Shown here piece by piece: positions 28,556 to 37,071 of a stretch of 40,320 nucleotides of DNA. Within the stretch, counting starts at the first letter, position 1; each line of letters opens with the position of its first letter. The notes under the pieces are model-generated. The model worked only from the letters and a program-made list of their open reading frames with translations. It made no database searches and was not told the origin of the DNA. A program made the translations under genes and the position numbers. This DNA comes from an uncultured Bartonella sp. (GTDB taxonomy: Bacteria > Pseudomonadota > Alphaproteobacteria > Rhizobiales > Rhizobiaceae): positions 1 to 40,320 of the forward strand of contig CAMLON010000015.1 in NCBI GenBank assembly GCA_946481695.1, in the 5' to 3' direction.

Positions 28556-28587
28556 GCCAATGCGTCCAGCCGGTTCGTCGCATTGGC
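28556..28587 (-). terminator. Hairpin, likely terminator for the zeta-like toxin unit
   Basis: GCCAATGCG (28556-28564) pairs with CGCATTGGC (28579-28587), 14-nt loop. Read on the minus strand the stem is followed by TTTTC, which fits termination of the toxin-antitoxin transcript; on the plus strand it is followed by AAAATATG, so plus-strand termination is less likely. It lies 14 bp after the M19 stop codon. The interval 28588-28783 has no gene. Confidence 0.5.
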
Positions 28588-28783
28588 AAAATATGTGTTC
28601 GCAATTCACGTTATAAAGAAAGACAAAAGACAACACTGGTACGTGAACCGGCGTTACCTGCATTGAAATACCACCGCGCATGAAAAGGCTACAGCTTTAA
28701 CGGGAATACATTTTGTCTCACTAAAGTTCTGGCAAAGATAGTTTTTCCTTTAGCAATCTTGAGGCTCACAACACTCGCGCCGT

Positions 28784-29332
28784 TCAGGAAAAGAATTTTT
28801 CAGGTATGGCTTTCAAAGCCCATTGCGGCAAATCTTTCCGGATGAATTCGACATGCCCTTTTTCACTATGCAGCACAAGCGAGTAAGCGCGGCTTGTCGA
28901 ATTATCAAACACAAGCGAAAGATCAGCGATTTCCATAAGCTTTGGCAAATTGGCCATGCTTCTTGGATAACGCCGCTTGATATCTTCCTTCGCAATATTA
29001 TGACCGCCGCTTTTTACCCGCGAGCGCACCCTTAAAGCGGAAGTTTTGGCGCTATCCAACCCGATATAGACGAGATTGATCCTGAACCCCTGATTTTTAA
29101 TATCCTGAATTTTTTTCAAAAAAACATTTCCGGTGGCCGTTGTCTCTACAGCAAAGGATTGTTGTGCTTTTAGGAGTGCCTCACGCTGTTTTACCGCTGC
29201 TATTCCCTGTTCAACCGGCGCACCCGGCAAAACAACCGGATTGACAATGGGCATTTTGAATTTCCGGCATGTTGTAAAGGTTGTTTTACCCGCACCGTTT
29301 ACACCGGCGATAATCCATAATTCAGGCTGCAT
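28784..29332 (-). CDS. Zeta-toxin-like P-loop kinase (toxin of a TA pair)
   Basis: 182 residues. It starts MQPELWIIAGVNGAGKTTFTT with a Walker A GVNGAGKT, then QSFAVETTATGN, and LVYIGLDSAKTSALRVRSRVKSGGHNI, the pattern of zeta-toxin or 'predicted ABC-type ATPase' proteins in which the ExT motif and a later Arg-rich segment bind UDP-N-acetylglucosamine. Such toxins phosphorylate cell-wall precursors, or related targets. Its start overlaps the end of the small upstream gene by 11 bp, typical for an antitoxin-toxin operon. Apparently intact. Confidence 0.85.
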   Translation of the reverse strand: MQPELWIIAGVNGAGKTTFTTCRKFKMPIVNPVVLPGAPVEQGIAAVKQREALLKAQQSFAVETTATGNVFLKKIQDIKNQGFRINLVYIGLDSAKTSALRVRSRVKSGGHNIAKEDIKRRYPRSMANLPKLMEIADLSLVFDNSTSRAYSLVLHSEKGHVEFIRKDLPQWALKAIPEKFFS

Positions 29333-29558
29333 CTGTCAAAACCTTTATGACTTTTTCATCAAGCGCATCATCAACTGCAATGAACAGTTTTGTGCCATCC
29401 GGATTTTCGCGAATATATTGGCCCTCCTCCAACCCGTCTTCACGGTCATAAATGGCCGAATTGTGAGGAACGTGAACACTTCTCACATAATCCATGTAAT
29501 CCTCTGACGAGGCTGACAAAATGTCATCCACCAACTGTTCATGCTCGTCCTTTGTCAT
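29322..29558 (-). CDS. Putative antitoxin partner of the zeta-like toxin, 78 aa
   Basis: A small acidic protein of 78 residues. The part EGQYIRENPDGTKLFIAVDD has the same order (xYYENGxxxxxxPDGRKWxVDxDE) as the second copy at 37256-37474, and both end in an Ala-rich tail after DxA. Each is directly upstream of, and overlapping, a zeta-like toxin gene, so neutralisation of the toxin is likely. Not clearly the Epsilon family by eye. Confidence 0.75.
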   Translation of the reverse strand: MTKDEHEQLVDDILSASSEDYMDYVRSVHVPHNSAIYDREDGLEEGQYIRENPDGTKLFIAVDDALDEKVIKVLTDAA

Positions 29559-30052
29559 GTGAATACCTTTGCATTCAGCTGTTTTCGGGAACCCTTACTA
29601 TGCAAATTTTTCGGCAAACCGGCAAGTCAAACAACAAAACCGGTTAAACTTCCGTTTTTCGAGTAAAACGCCTGTCTCTTTCATTCGCTAAAGCGCACCA
29701 GCATTTTTTTCGTTCAAACACGATCTTCGCGCAATTTTTATTCTTCCCTTGTTGTTTCAAACAAGTGTCAGTCTTTTGCCCCTTCAATCAAGTTTTAGAC
29801 AAATAATCAGTATATTTTAAACAGAATTGATGACGCGTTTCAGTCGAGCAATACACGCTTGAGTTTCTGCCATATTTTTTGAGATAATTTTGCTTTTCCC
29901 CTGCCAATCAGGCAGAATGGATAAATAGTTTTTCAAGCAGCTATTCATCCCACAATAAACGGCATTCATTTAAAGGCTGCAGAAATTGACATAGGCACGT
30001 GATGTCAATAGATGAAGGAAACGCCTTTAAAGGGCGCTTGAGGACATTTGTC
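29559..30052. other. Intergenic, 494 bp
   Basis: No gene. The promoter of the TA pair (minus) and of the MFS gene (plus) must be here. Confidence 0.4.
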
Positions 30053-31264
30053 ATGGCCAATATATATCGTGAATTATTCAGAAAACCCGGCACTGTTGCC
30101 TTTTCGGTAACGGGGGTATTCGCACGTATTCCGATATCGATGATTTCAATCGGCATTATGACAATGTTTGCCATTGAAGGCTTGGACTATGCTACCGCTG
30201 GTCTCGTTTCGGCAAGTTATGTCCTTGCTAATGCCATTATTACGCCGCAAATATCAAAACTTGCCGATGAATATGGGCAAGCCCGTGTGGCGCGTCCGGC
30301 ACTTTTTATTTCTTTTCTGTCGCTTTGCGGCTTGTTGATTGCCGCCCATTATAAAGCCCCGCTTTTCATCTTGATTATTGCGGCAATTCTCATCGGTTTT
30401 ATGCCAAGTTTCGGTTCTTTCGTGCGCACACGTTGGTCGCAACTCTATCACGGTTCGCCGCTTTTGCGTTCGGCCTTTGCCTATGAATCGATTGTTGATG
30501 AATTGATCTTCATGGTCGGCCCCATTATTGCGATCGAGCTTACAAACCATCTGTTTCCGGCTGCCGGACCGCTTGCTGCCGGTCTTATCATGCTTATTGC
30601 CGGCCTAGTCTTTACCTTACAAAAATCGACCGAGCCGGTCGCCCATGGCAAGCGGCAAAAAGGCTCCACTTCGGTTATCCGGCTTTTTTCGATTGCGCTA
30701 CTCACAGTTATTATGTTTTGCGTCGGCACCATTTTCGGCACTGCGGAAATTTCGGCCGTTGCCATCGGCAAATCGCTGCAACAGTCAAATTACACCGCTC
30801 TGCCACTTGTGCTTTATGCGGCAGGCTCTTTCATTGCCGGCATTGTTTATGGTGCACTGCCTGCCCGCATAACATTGTCAAAACAGCTTCTCGTTGCCAC
30901 AGCCATTGCAGCGGTTACAACATTGCCACTCTTGCTTGTTACAAACTTATGGAATTTGAGCATTGTGCTTCTTATTGCAGGTGCCGCCTGTTCACCCACA
31001 ATCATCATTGCGATGTCGCTAATCGACACTATTGTACCGCCCGAAAAACTCACCGAAGGCATGTCGTGGGGAATAACCGGAATGGCAATGGGGGTCGCTG
31101 CAGGAGCTGCCATTTCCGGAAAACTGATTGATGCTTTTAACCCTGAAAGCGGCTTTTATGTTTCCATTGTCGGCGGCTTTCTTGCGCTAATTTTAACGAT
31201 TTTCGGGCAAAAATATCTCAAACCCAAAACACCAAAGCCAAAAACCATTCTAGAAAATTCCTGA
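30053..31264 (+). CDS. MFS transporter (drug or metabolite exporter)
   Basis: 403 residues, about 12 membrane helices. The ATG at 30053 is chosen over GTG 29999 or ATG 30002 because AGGAC lies 7 bases before it and the product starts MANIYRELFRKPG, directly before the first helix. The helix 2-3 loop PQISKLADEYGQARVARP is a weak form of the MFS motif A (GxLaDrxGrkp). Substrate unknown; efflux-type members of this family are frequent next to MATE and DHA2 genes, as here. Confidence 0.85.
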   Translation: MANIYRELFRKPGTVAFSVTGVFARIPISMISIGIMTMFAIEGLDYATAGLVSASYVLANAIITPQISKLADEYGQARVARPALFISFLSLCGLLIAAHYKAPLFILIIAAILIGFMPSFGSFVRTRWSQLYHGSPLLRSAFAYESIVDELIFMVGPIIAIELTNHLFPAAGPLAAGLIMLIAGLVFTLQKSTEPVAHGKRQKGSTSVIRLFSIALLTVIMFCVGTIFGTAEISAVAIGKSLQQSNYTALPLVLYAAGSFIAGIVYGALPARITLSKQLLVATAIAAVTTLPLLLVTNLWNLSIVLLIAGAACSPTIIIAMSLIDTIVPPEKLTEGMSWGITGMAMGVAAGAAISGKLIDAFNPESGFYVSIVGGFLALILTIFGQKYLKPKTPKPKTILENS

Positions 31265-31502
31265 ACAGTGCACGCTTCCGGCCTTTCGCTGTTTCGTCAC
31301 TCTCTTCAAAGTCCACCAGCTTTGGCAGATTTTGCCTTAAGCCGCTTATTCTTGGGCCTCCCTTCAAGCAGCTTTTTATCCCTTGCCACAAAAGAGCTTT
31401 TCTCCCTCTTTTTTGCTCTCTTTTGAAGCAAGCTTTTCCTGTTAAATTTGCTTGAAGAGCCAAGCGCGATCAAGCTGTTGCTGCTTCACACCTCATAGAA
31501 AG

Positions 31503-32879
31503 CTAAAGCACTTTTTGTCTTTTCCATGTGCCCGAAAGATAATAGCAAAGCGCCAGAATGAGTGAGGCAAAAGCACCGACGGTGAAGCTCCACCAGATGG
31601 CATCAGCCTTCATGGAACCATAAAACATGTAATAGAAGCCAAGCCGCACCGGATAGACGGCAATGAACAGGCAAATGAGCGGCACAAGAACCGCGCCGTT
31701 GGCACGAACTGTTGAAAAGAGCACCATTGCGAGGCCGAAAAACAGAAAGCTCCAGCTTGCAATCGCCTGAATGTGCTGTGCCATTGGCACGGCCGCGCTG
31801 TCATTGCCCAAAAACAGAATAATGACCGGACGGTCGAAAATGAGCAATAAGCCAAGCAGAATGGCTGTCATGACAAATGTTGCCGCGCAGCCGATCAATG
31901 TGGTTTTTGAAATTCTGTTCCAGCGACCGGCGCCAATATTTTGCGCAACCATTGCACTAACTGCCGCCCCAACAGCCATGGAAGGCATTTGCAGATAGGT
32001 CCATAATTGCTGCATGATGTTATAGGCGGCAATGGTGGTCACACCTTCCTGATTGACGAGGCCAATCATGACAAGTCCGGATGTGGCAATGATGACCATT
32101 TGCAGGCTCATCGGAAAGCCTTTCAGCACGATAAAGCGCATCAGGCTGAAATCCGGCCAGATGTAAGTAAGTTCCCGCCCTTTAAGCCGCAAAGGCAATT
32201 TCTTCACATAGATATAGATAATCATGGCAAAAAGCGCGAGATAGCCAGAAACAGATGTCGAGGCGGCAGCCCCCGCAATGCCCATTTCCGGGAAAATCCA
32301 CAAGCCCAAGATAAGCACAGGGTTGAAAATAATATCGAGCACAACATTGACGCACATGAAAATGAGCGGCGTCATGGAATCTCCTGCCCCGCGAAGCCCC
32401 ATCATCATCATGACCATCACAAGATCGGCCGGTGCAGCAAGGAAGATAACACGCAAATAATCTTCTGCCAGCGTAAAAGCATCAGCCGGTGTTTCAAGAA
32501 AGCGCAAAATTTCGGGCGAAAAAAACCAGCCCAAAACCGCAAGAACCACCGAGAGAAACAGACAAAAGCCGATAGATGCGCCGAATGCCTGCCGCGCACG
32601 GTGCAAATCTTTGCGCCCTATGGATTGACCAACCATAATGGTTGCCGCCATACCGAAACCGAAAACAAGGGCAAACAAAAGAAAGGTGATGATATTGGCA
32701 TTGGCGGTTGCCGCAAGTGCACTTTCGCCCAAAAACCGACCCACCCAGATTGTGTTGATCGAACCGTTGAGCGATTGCAAAACATTGGAAAGCAATGTCG
32801 GAATGGCAAAGAGAAGCAACGTTCTGGTGATCGGCCCTTCAGTCAGATTAGTGAGAACAATTGTTTTTTTATGCGGCAA
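31503..32879 (-). CDS. MATE-family multidrug exporter
   Basis: 458 residues, 12 predicted helices in two halves (start ITRTLLLFAIPTLLSNVLQSLNGSINTIWVGRFLGESALAATANANII). The segment SIGRKDLHRARQAFG in the first half and NIGAGRWNRISK in the second are the repeated Q/NxxGxxxxxxA motifs of MATE proteins. These are Na+- or H+-driven exporters of cationic compounds. The gene converges with the MFS gene at 30053; the 238-bp gap 31265-31502 has no feature. Substrate not predictable. Confidence 0.93.
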   Translation of the reverse strand: MPHKKTIVLTNLTEGPITRTLLLFAIPTLLSNVLQSLNGSINTIWVGRFLGESALAATANANIITFLLFALVFGFGMAATIMVGQSIGRKDLHRARQAFGASIGFCLFLSVVLAVLGWFFSPEILRFLETPADAFTLAEDYLRVIFLAAPADLVMVMMMMGLRGAGDSMTPLIFMCVNVVLDIIFNPVLILGLWIFPEMGIAGAAASTSVSGYLALFAMIIYIYVKKLPLRLKGRELTYIWPDFSLMRFIVLKGFPMSLQMVIIATSGLVMIGLVNQEGVTTIAAYNIMQQLWTYLQMPSMAVGAAVSAMVAQNIGAGRWNRISKTTLIGCAATFVMTAILLGLLLIFDRPVIILFLGNDSAAVPMAQHIQAIASWSFLFFGLAMVLFSTVRANGAVLVPLICLFIAVYPVRLGFYYMFYGSMKADAIWWSFTVGAFASLILALCYYLSGTWKRQKVL

Positions 32880-33311
32880 GTGGACGCTCCATCAGCGCTT
32901 TTTATTAATCACCCCGAAGCGGGCAAAACGTTATTTTTAAAGAATGATATAAAACATATAGGTGTCGTAAATGTTATGTGTAGCCCTTCCGGACGTTCCA
33001 TGAACATTAACGATGAAGAATTTATTTTTCTCTCAAGGTCAAGAATGAAATGAAAAACCACGATAAAGTGAAGCCGGTTTTGTAATCCCCTCACTGTTCT
33101 TCACAGTTGAAACCGGTCAAGATAATGTCGGCCTAAATGATGGTATCGGGATTGTCGTGATTTTCAGTCATAAACAGTTTTCAGGTTCTATCGGTTTAGG
33201 CCATATCAGTTTTTCATGTATAAGGTTTGAGAGTCATAAAGGTTTTTCAGTCTATATAGGCACACTGGTTTTAAAGGTTCCATCGTTCAAAAGTCGGGTT
33301 CGGGTTATTTA
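32880..33311. other. Divergent intergenic region, 432 bp
   Basis: Promoters for the MATE gene (minus) and DHA2-type gene (plus). It contains loosely repeated TTTTCAGxxxATA stretches between 33160 and 33290 (for example TTTTCAGTCATAAACAG). No gene seen. Confidence 0.4.
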
Positions 33312-34703
33312 ATGCGCATTCTTCCTATGGTTCTGGCTGTCGCTTTGTTTATGGAACATGTGGATTCCAATGTGATTTCCACATCCCTTCCCGCCATTGC
33401 CGCCGATTTGAACACAAGCCCCATCGCGCTCAAACTCGCCATGACTTCCTATCTCGTGGCACTTTCGGTTTTCATTCCTATAAGCGGGTGGATCTCCGAC
33501 CGTTTCACCGCACGCATTATCTTCCGTGTTGCCATCGTGGTTTTTCTTGCAGGCTCTGTTTGCTGCGCTTTTTCCTTTTCGCTCCATTCCTTTGTTTTGT
33601 CGCGCTTTTTGCAAGGCATAGGCGGGGCAATGATGACACCTGTCGGCAGGCTTCTTCTCGTTAAATCCACGCCGAAAAACCAGCTTGTCATTGCCTTTCA
33701 ATGGTTTTCCATTCCCGCCCTTGTCGGCCCGCTTGTAGGCCCGCCGCTTGGCGGCTTCATCACCACCTTTTTTACCTGGCACTGGATTTTTCTCATCAAC
33801 ATCCCGATCGGTTTTATCGGCCTTCTTCTTTCATCAATCTATCTGCCAAAAAATGAAAAGAGATATATCCGCCCGCTTGATTGGACAGGCTTTTTCCTTT
33901 CGGCAATCAGCCTTTCCGGCTTCATTTTCGGCCTTTCGATTGTAAGCCTTCCCGCCTTGCCGCAAAGTGTCGGCATCAGTGTCACTATTTTGGGTGTAAT
34001 TTTCGGCGCCATTTATATCAAACACGCAAAAAACCGCACAACTCCGCTTCTCGACCTTAAGCTGTTTTCCGATCCGGTTTTTGCACGCGCCATTATCGGC
34101 GGCAGCGTTTTCCGGCTTGGCATTGGCGCCGTGCCTTTCCTGCTTCCCATGATGCTGCAACTTGCCTTTGGCCTTTCGCCGATTGAATCCGGCCTTATGG
34201 TTCTTGCCGCGGCCATCGGCTCGCTCGGCATGAAGTTCGGGGCAAAAGAAGTTTATGCCCGTTTCGGCTTTCGCAAAGTGTTGATGGCGGGTTCCCTCGT
34301 CTCGGCAATGTTTACCGCTTCCAATGGCTTGTTTTACCCCACCACACCCTATTTGTTGATGATTATCGTGCTTTTGTTCGGCGGCTTTTTGCGCTCTCTT
34401 TTCTTCTCCGGTGTCAATGCGCTTGCCTTTTCCGATATTGCCAAAGAAGACATTAGTCAGGCAACGCCGATTGCCGCCGTTGCCCAACAGGCTTCAATGG
34501 CACTCGGCATTGCAATTGCCGGCGCGGTTCTGGAAATTGCAAGCTCCTTTCACGACAATATATTGAAACTTGGCGATTTTCATACGGGCTTTTTCGTCGT
34601 CGGCTTCATCTCGGCACTTGCTTTCTTCATCTTCCGCACATTGCCCCGTGATGCAGGCCATGCCTTGAACGAAAAAAGCAAACACTCCACCGCACAAAAT
34701 TGA
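33312..34703 (+). CDS. MFS multidrug transporter, DHA2 (EmrB/QacA) type
   Basis: 463 residues, about 13-14 helices. Near the N-terminus it has motif D1-like LFMEHVDSNVISTSLPAIAADL, then TSYLVALSVFIPISGWISDRF with motif A, and RFLQGIGGAMMTPVGRLLL with motif B, followed by GPLVGPPLGGF (motif C), which marks proton-driven drug antiporters. It ends 19 bp before the first CRISPR repeat. No adaptor gene (EmrA-like) is next to it. Confidence 0.92.
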   Translation: MRILPMVLAVALFMEHVDSNVISTSLPAIAADLNTSPIALKLAMTSYLVALSVFIPISGWISDRFTARIIFRVAIVVFLAGSVCCAFSFSLHSFVLSRFLQGIGGAMMTPVGRLLLVKSTPKNQLVIAFQWFSIPALVGPLVGPPLGGFITTFFTWHWIFLINIPIGFIGLLLSSIYLPKNEKRYIRPLDWTGFFLSAISLSGFIFGLSIVSLPALPQSVGISVTILGVIFGAIYIKHAKNRTTPLLDLKLFSDPVFARAIIGGSVFRLGIGAVPFLLPMMLQLAFGLSPIESGLMVLAAAIGSLGMKFGAKEVYARFGFRKVLMAGSLVSAMFTASNGLFYPTTPYLLMIIVLLFGGFLRSLFFSGVNALAFSDIAKEDISQATPIAAVAQQASMALGIAIAGAVLEIASSFHDNILKLGDFHTGFFVVGFISALAFFIFRTLPRDAGHALNEKSKHSTAQN

Positions 34704-34722
34704 TGAAACCAAAACATATTCT

Positions 34723-35220
34723 ACAGCCGCTTGACCGCATTTTCTAATCTGTTACAACGGGATACGCCGACTACTTGTTTGTTATCTGGTTGCGGCTTGA
34801 CTGCATTTTCTAATCTGTTACAACTGGTTGACCACCACATATTCCCCCTCTTTGGTTGCGGCTTGACCGCATTTTCTAATCTGTTACAACGCAGATCGAG
34901 GGAGCGTAAGTGCATCTTTTGTTGCGGCTTGACCGCATTTTCTAATCTGTTACAACTTTTTTAAAATACAAAATCACTTCGCGGGAGTTGCGGCTTGACC
35001 GCGTTTTCTACTCTGTTACAACGTCCGCTCATGATGGCAATGATCAACGGCTGTTGCGGCTTGACCGCATTTTCTAATCTATTACAACCGTCGCAGACAT
35101 TTATCGCTGCAATCCACGGTTGCGGCTTGACTGCGTTTTCTAATCTGTTACAACAGCTGTTCGATTGTCTAGCGTGTTCATGTTGTTGCGGCTTGACCGC
35201 ATTTTCTAATCTGTTACAAC
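34723..35220 (+). CRISPR. CRISPR array 1: 8 repeats, 7 spacers
   Basis: 36-bp repeats (GTTGCGGCTTGACC... ...TCTGTTACAAC) start at 34723, 34789, 34855, 34921, 34987, 35053, 35119 and 35185; all seven spacers are 30 bp. The left-most repeat is degenerate in its first seven bases, and four others have single or double changes (34789, 34987, 35053, 35119); the right-most is perfect. This gradient puts the acquisition end on the right, where the shared sequence starts at 35221. Repeat type, 36-bp length and 30-bp spacers fit type II-C. No cas gene is nearby. Confidence 0.98.
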
Positions 35221-35365
35221 CGATGTCCACTTAACCCTTTGTTTTATAAGGTTTAAGTGGATATTTTTTTGTAAAAAAATGCCGTTTTTCATTAAAATAA
35301 CACCGGCAATTTTCGATTTTTTTGACGTGTCTTCCAAGCTTTTCCGTAAAAATCCAACCATTTTC
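35221..35365 (+). repeat. Shared array-end (leader-side) sequence, copy 1
   Basis: About 145 bp nearly identical to the sequence after arrays 2, 3 and 4: terminator hairpin, then GTTTTTCATTAAAATAACACC, a T-rich run and TTTTTTTGACGTGTC. After about 35365 this copy diverges from the others. Acts as leader end for spacer acquisition and as transcript end, by inference. Confidence 0.9.
35223..35270 (+). terminator. Hairpin at end of array 1
   Basis: ATGTCCACTTAA pairs with TTAAGTGGATAT (one G-T pair), enclosing CCTT/AAGG and a short loop, followed by a run of seven T's. It sits 2 bp after the last repeat. The same hairpin follows every array (36418, 38821, 39613). Confidence 0.85.
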
Positions 35366-35751
35366 AAATGGGTTGCCAATTCAGAAAAGTGGTTAAATCT
35401 CTCACCGTTTGAAACACCTTCTGTAATTGGCATTTGGTAAGAACGAGCAACCTATAATCAGGCCTTATCGTCTCTGCTGTCCCGGAAGTCACTCACATGC
35501 CCCATGAAAACGGGAGGATTGACTTGATAGCATAATCAAGCTGGATACGAATGCGGGTGTCGCGTTCTACCTTGCCGGGCAGTGTCATTTTTCGACCTCT
35601 GGTTCAAAAAAACGTCACACCCAGAAAATATTTCAACTGAAAATTCTGTTCTACACAACATAAAAGAATGGAAAAAATGTCATAAAAAACATAAAATCTT
35701 TTGGAACCGCAAATTTTGTACTAAAACGAACCACATTGAAGGGAGTTTTTG
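35366..35751. other. Inter-array spacer, 386 bp
   Basis: No secure gene. On the minus strand a 31-codon frame starts near 35590 (MTLPGKVERDTRIRIQLDY) and could be a fragment of a larger lost gene. The plus-strand frame 35582-36028 runs opposite the HTH gene and is not credible. Confidence 0.35.
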
Positions 35752-35967
35752 TCATCTAGGTGGCAAAAATAGACGCCAAAGCGGAACGTTTACAGCGTTA
35801 GACAATGTGATCATTGTTTCTAAACTGATGTTCGATTTTCCGCATTCGACCTTAGAAAGGAAAGCCTGTTCAATGCCCGTAACTCGTTGGATGTCTTTTT
35901 GCGTCATACCAAGTACCTTACGTGCAGCGCGAAGATTTTTCCCGAAAATCGTTTTTTCGTCGTCCAT
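35752..35967 (-). CDS. Small XRE-family (Cro/CI) HTH regulator, 71 aa
   Basis: Single HTH domain: LRAARKVLGMTQKDIQRVTG and IEQAFLSKVECGKSNISLET, with the helix-turn-helix between about residues 23 and 43. The start ATG at 35967 has GAAAGGAATGGGAC just upstream. The same frame is open back to a TTG at 36171 and would add a two-helix membrane segment, but that start has no ribosome-binding site. Sits between CRISPR arrays 1 and 2. Similar small regulators occur in phage-like or TA loci. Confidence 0.8.
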   Translation of the reverse strand: MDDEKTIFGKNLRAARKVLGMTQKDIQRVTGIEQAFLSKVECGKSNISLETMITLSNAVNVPLWRLFLPPR

Positions 35968-36313
35968 TGTCCCATTCCTTTCTCTCCCGCTATATTCGCG
36001 ATACACATGTTTTGCTTTTTTCCCATAAAAAAGCAATAAATATGTCATAATCAACATATTAACCGAATTAAACAAGAAAGGAATTAGGACAAGGGAAAGA
36101 AAAAACCTCGAAAGCGGCGAAACTTTGAGGGTCTTCACAAAAAACCAATAGTAAAAAGCTAAGGCGATCAAGTTAAAATCACTTTAGCGTCTATCTTGTT
36201 CTGTCGCAAGAAGTTTTTTGCGGAACGGGTTTTTTTGCGCTTTTTTTAGTCTGAAAAAGACAAATGTTCAACCATATAGCGATTGTTTCCCAAAAATGGA
36301 ATGCGTCCGTGTT
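35968..36313. other. Upstream region of HTH gene and left flank of array 2
   Basis: Holds the hydrophobic in-frame extension of the HTH gene (35968-36171, minus), then AT-rich sequence. The 30 bp directly before the repeat at 36314 may be a former spacer, but no repeat precedes it. Confidence 0.35.
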
Positions 36314-36415
36314 GTTGCGGCTTGACCGCATTTTCTAATCTGTTACAACTCGTTTTCCATTTTTTCATTCCTTTTGTGGGTTGCGGCTTGACCGCATTTT
36401 CTAATCTGTTACAAC
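36314..36415 (+). CRISPR. CRISPR array 2: 2 repeats, 1 spacer
   Basis: Perfect 36-bp repeats at 36314 and 36380, with a 30-bp T-rich spacer at 36350-36379. Directly followed by the shared array-end sequence. Confidence 0.95.
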
Positions 36416-36417
36416 CG

Positions 36418-36465
36418 ATGTCCACTTAACCCTTTGTTTTATAAGGTTTAAGTGGATATTTTTTT
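36418..36465 (+). terminator. Hairpin at end of array 2
   Basis: Same ATGTCCACTTAA/TTAAGTGGATAT hairpin with T run as at 35223. Confidence 0.85.
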
Positions 36466-37035
36466 CAAAAAAAATGCTGTTTTTCATTAAAATAACACCG
36501 GTAATTTTCGATTTTTTTGACGTGTCATCCACGTTTTCCCTGAAAATCTAACAATATTTTCTCATAAGCAAACGATCAATTTGCTTGTCCCTTAAGGCAA
36601 AAAAATATCGAACTTTCGTCGTTCAGGCAAAGTATTTTTAATCCGCAAACGTAAGCATCATATCAATGCGTCATCGGAAATTTATTCGTCAATCACTGAA
36701 CACGCAATTCCGGATGCCGACTTTTTAAAAATCAAAATGGCTATGTTTCCGCATTTGTTTATTATGGCAGTAAACATTGGCTAAGCGATCTGCAAAAGAC
36801 ACACTCGGAAGAAATATTTATAGCGACTTTACATCAAACGATGCCGGAAATTTTGAGAAAGCGGAAAAAGCAAAATTTGACGACACCGTTGGGTCGGAAA
36901 CCCCCAACACCAAAAAGGTGGCGCTCCGGATGGCTCGGTGTCCAAGAAAAATATAATGGGATTGAAAAGCAAAATCAATAAACAGCATCATGAAGGAAGT
37001 AAAGATTGAGTATAACAAGATTTTGCTACCGTTCT

Positions 37036-37071
37036 GTTGCGGCTTGACCGCATTTTCTAATCTGTTACAAC
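37036..37071 (+). CRISPR. Solitary CRISPR repeat fused to a toxin pseudogene
   Basis: One perfect 36-bp repeat with no spacer-repeat unit after it. To its right the zeta-like toxin relic begins immediately, where a spacer or the shared array-end sequence would be expected. Confidence 0.9.
37044..37071 (+). promoter_or_regulatory. Promoter-like signal inside the CRISPR repeat (representative copy)
   Basis: In the repeat, TTGACC (positions 9-14; here 37044-37049) and TACAAC (31-36; here 37066-37071) are 16 bp apart, and TG one base before TACAAC gives an extended -10. The same signal is in nearly all 27 repeats. Type II-C repeats of Neisseria are known to carry such promoters, so each spacer would be transcribed to the right from its own repeat. 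Confidence 0.7.

Larger units (their letters stand above)
36416..37071 (+). repeat. Duplicated segment of about 0.65 kb, copy A (ends in a CRISPR repeat)
   Basis: Nearly the same as 38819-39478: array-end sequence, then about 400 bp that may contain a decayed gene, then GATTTTGCTACCGTTCT and a CRISPR repeat. Small indels separate the copies (for example 5 extra bases in the other copy near 39181). Any reading frame in the middle is not conserved between copies, so it is noncoding or pseudogenic. Confidence 0.9.

Noticed and set aside
32007..33053. 348-codon plus-strand frame, rich in His, Lys and Arg
   Set aside because: Antisense to the MATE transporter gene; composition mirrors membrane-helix codons on the other strand.
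33834..34487. 217-codon minus-strand frame
   Set aside because: Antisense to the DHA2-type transporter.
34731..35230. Frames of 64-89 codons with repeating CGLTAFSNLLQ or CNRLENAVKPQ units (also at 38145-38339 and 39225-39624)
   Set aside because: They are translations of the CRISPR repeat (66-bp period keeps the frame), not repeat proteins.
35221..35365. Idea that the shared array-end sequence encodes the tracrRNA
   Set aside because: It contains a terminator hairpin but no stretch complementary to the repeat, so the required anti-repeat is missing.
35582..36028. 148-codon plus-strand frame
   Set aside because: Opposite to the HTH gene, which has recognisable helix-turn-helix residues and a ribosome-binding site.
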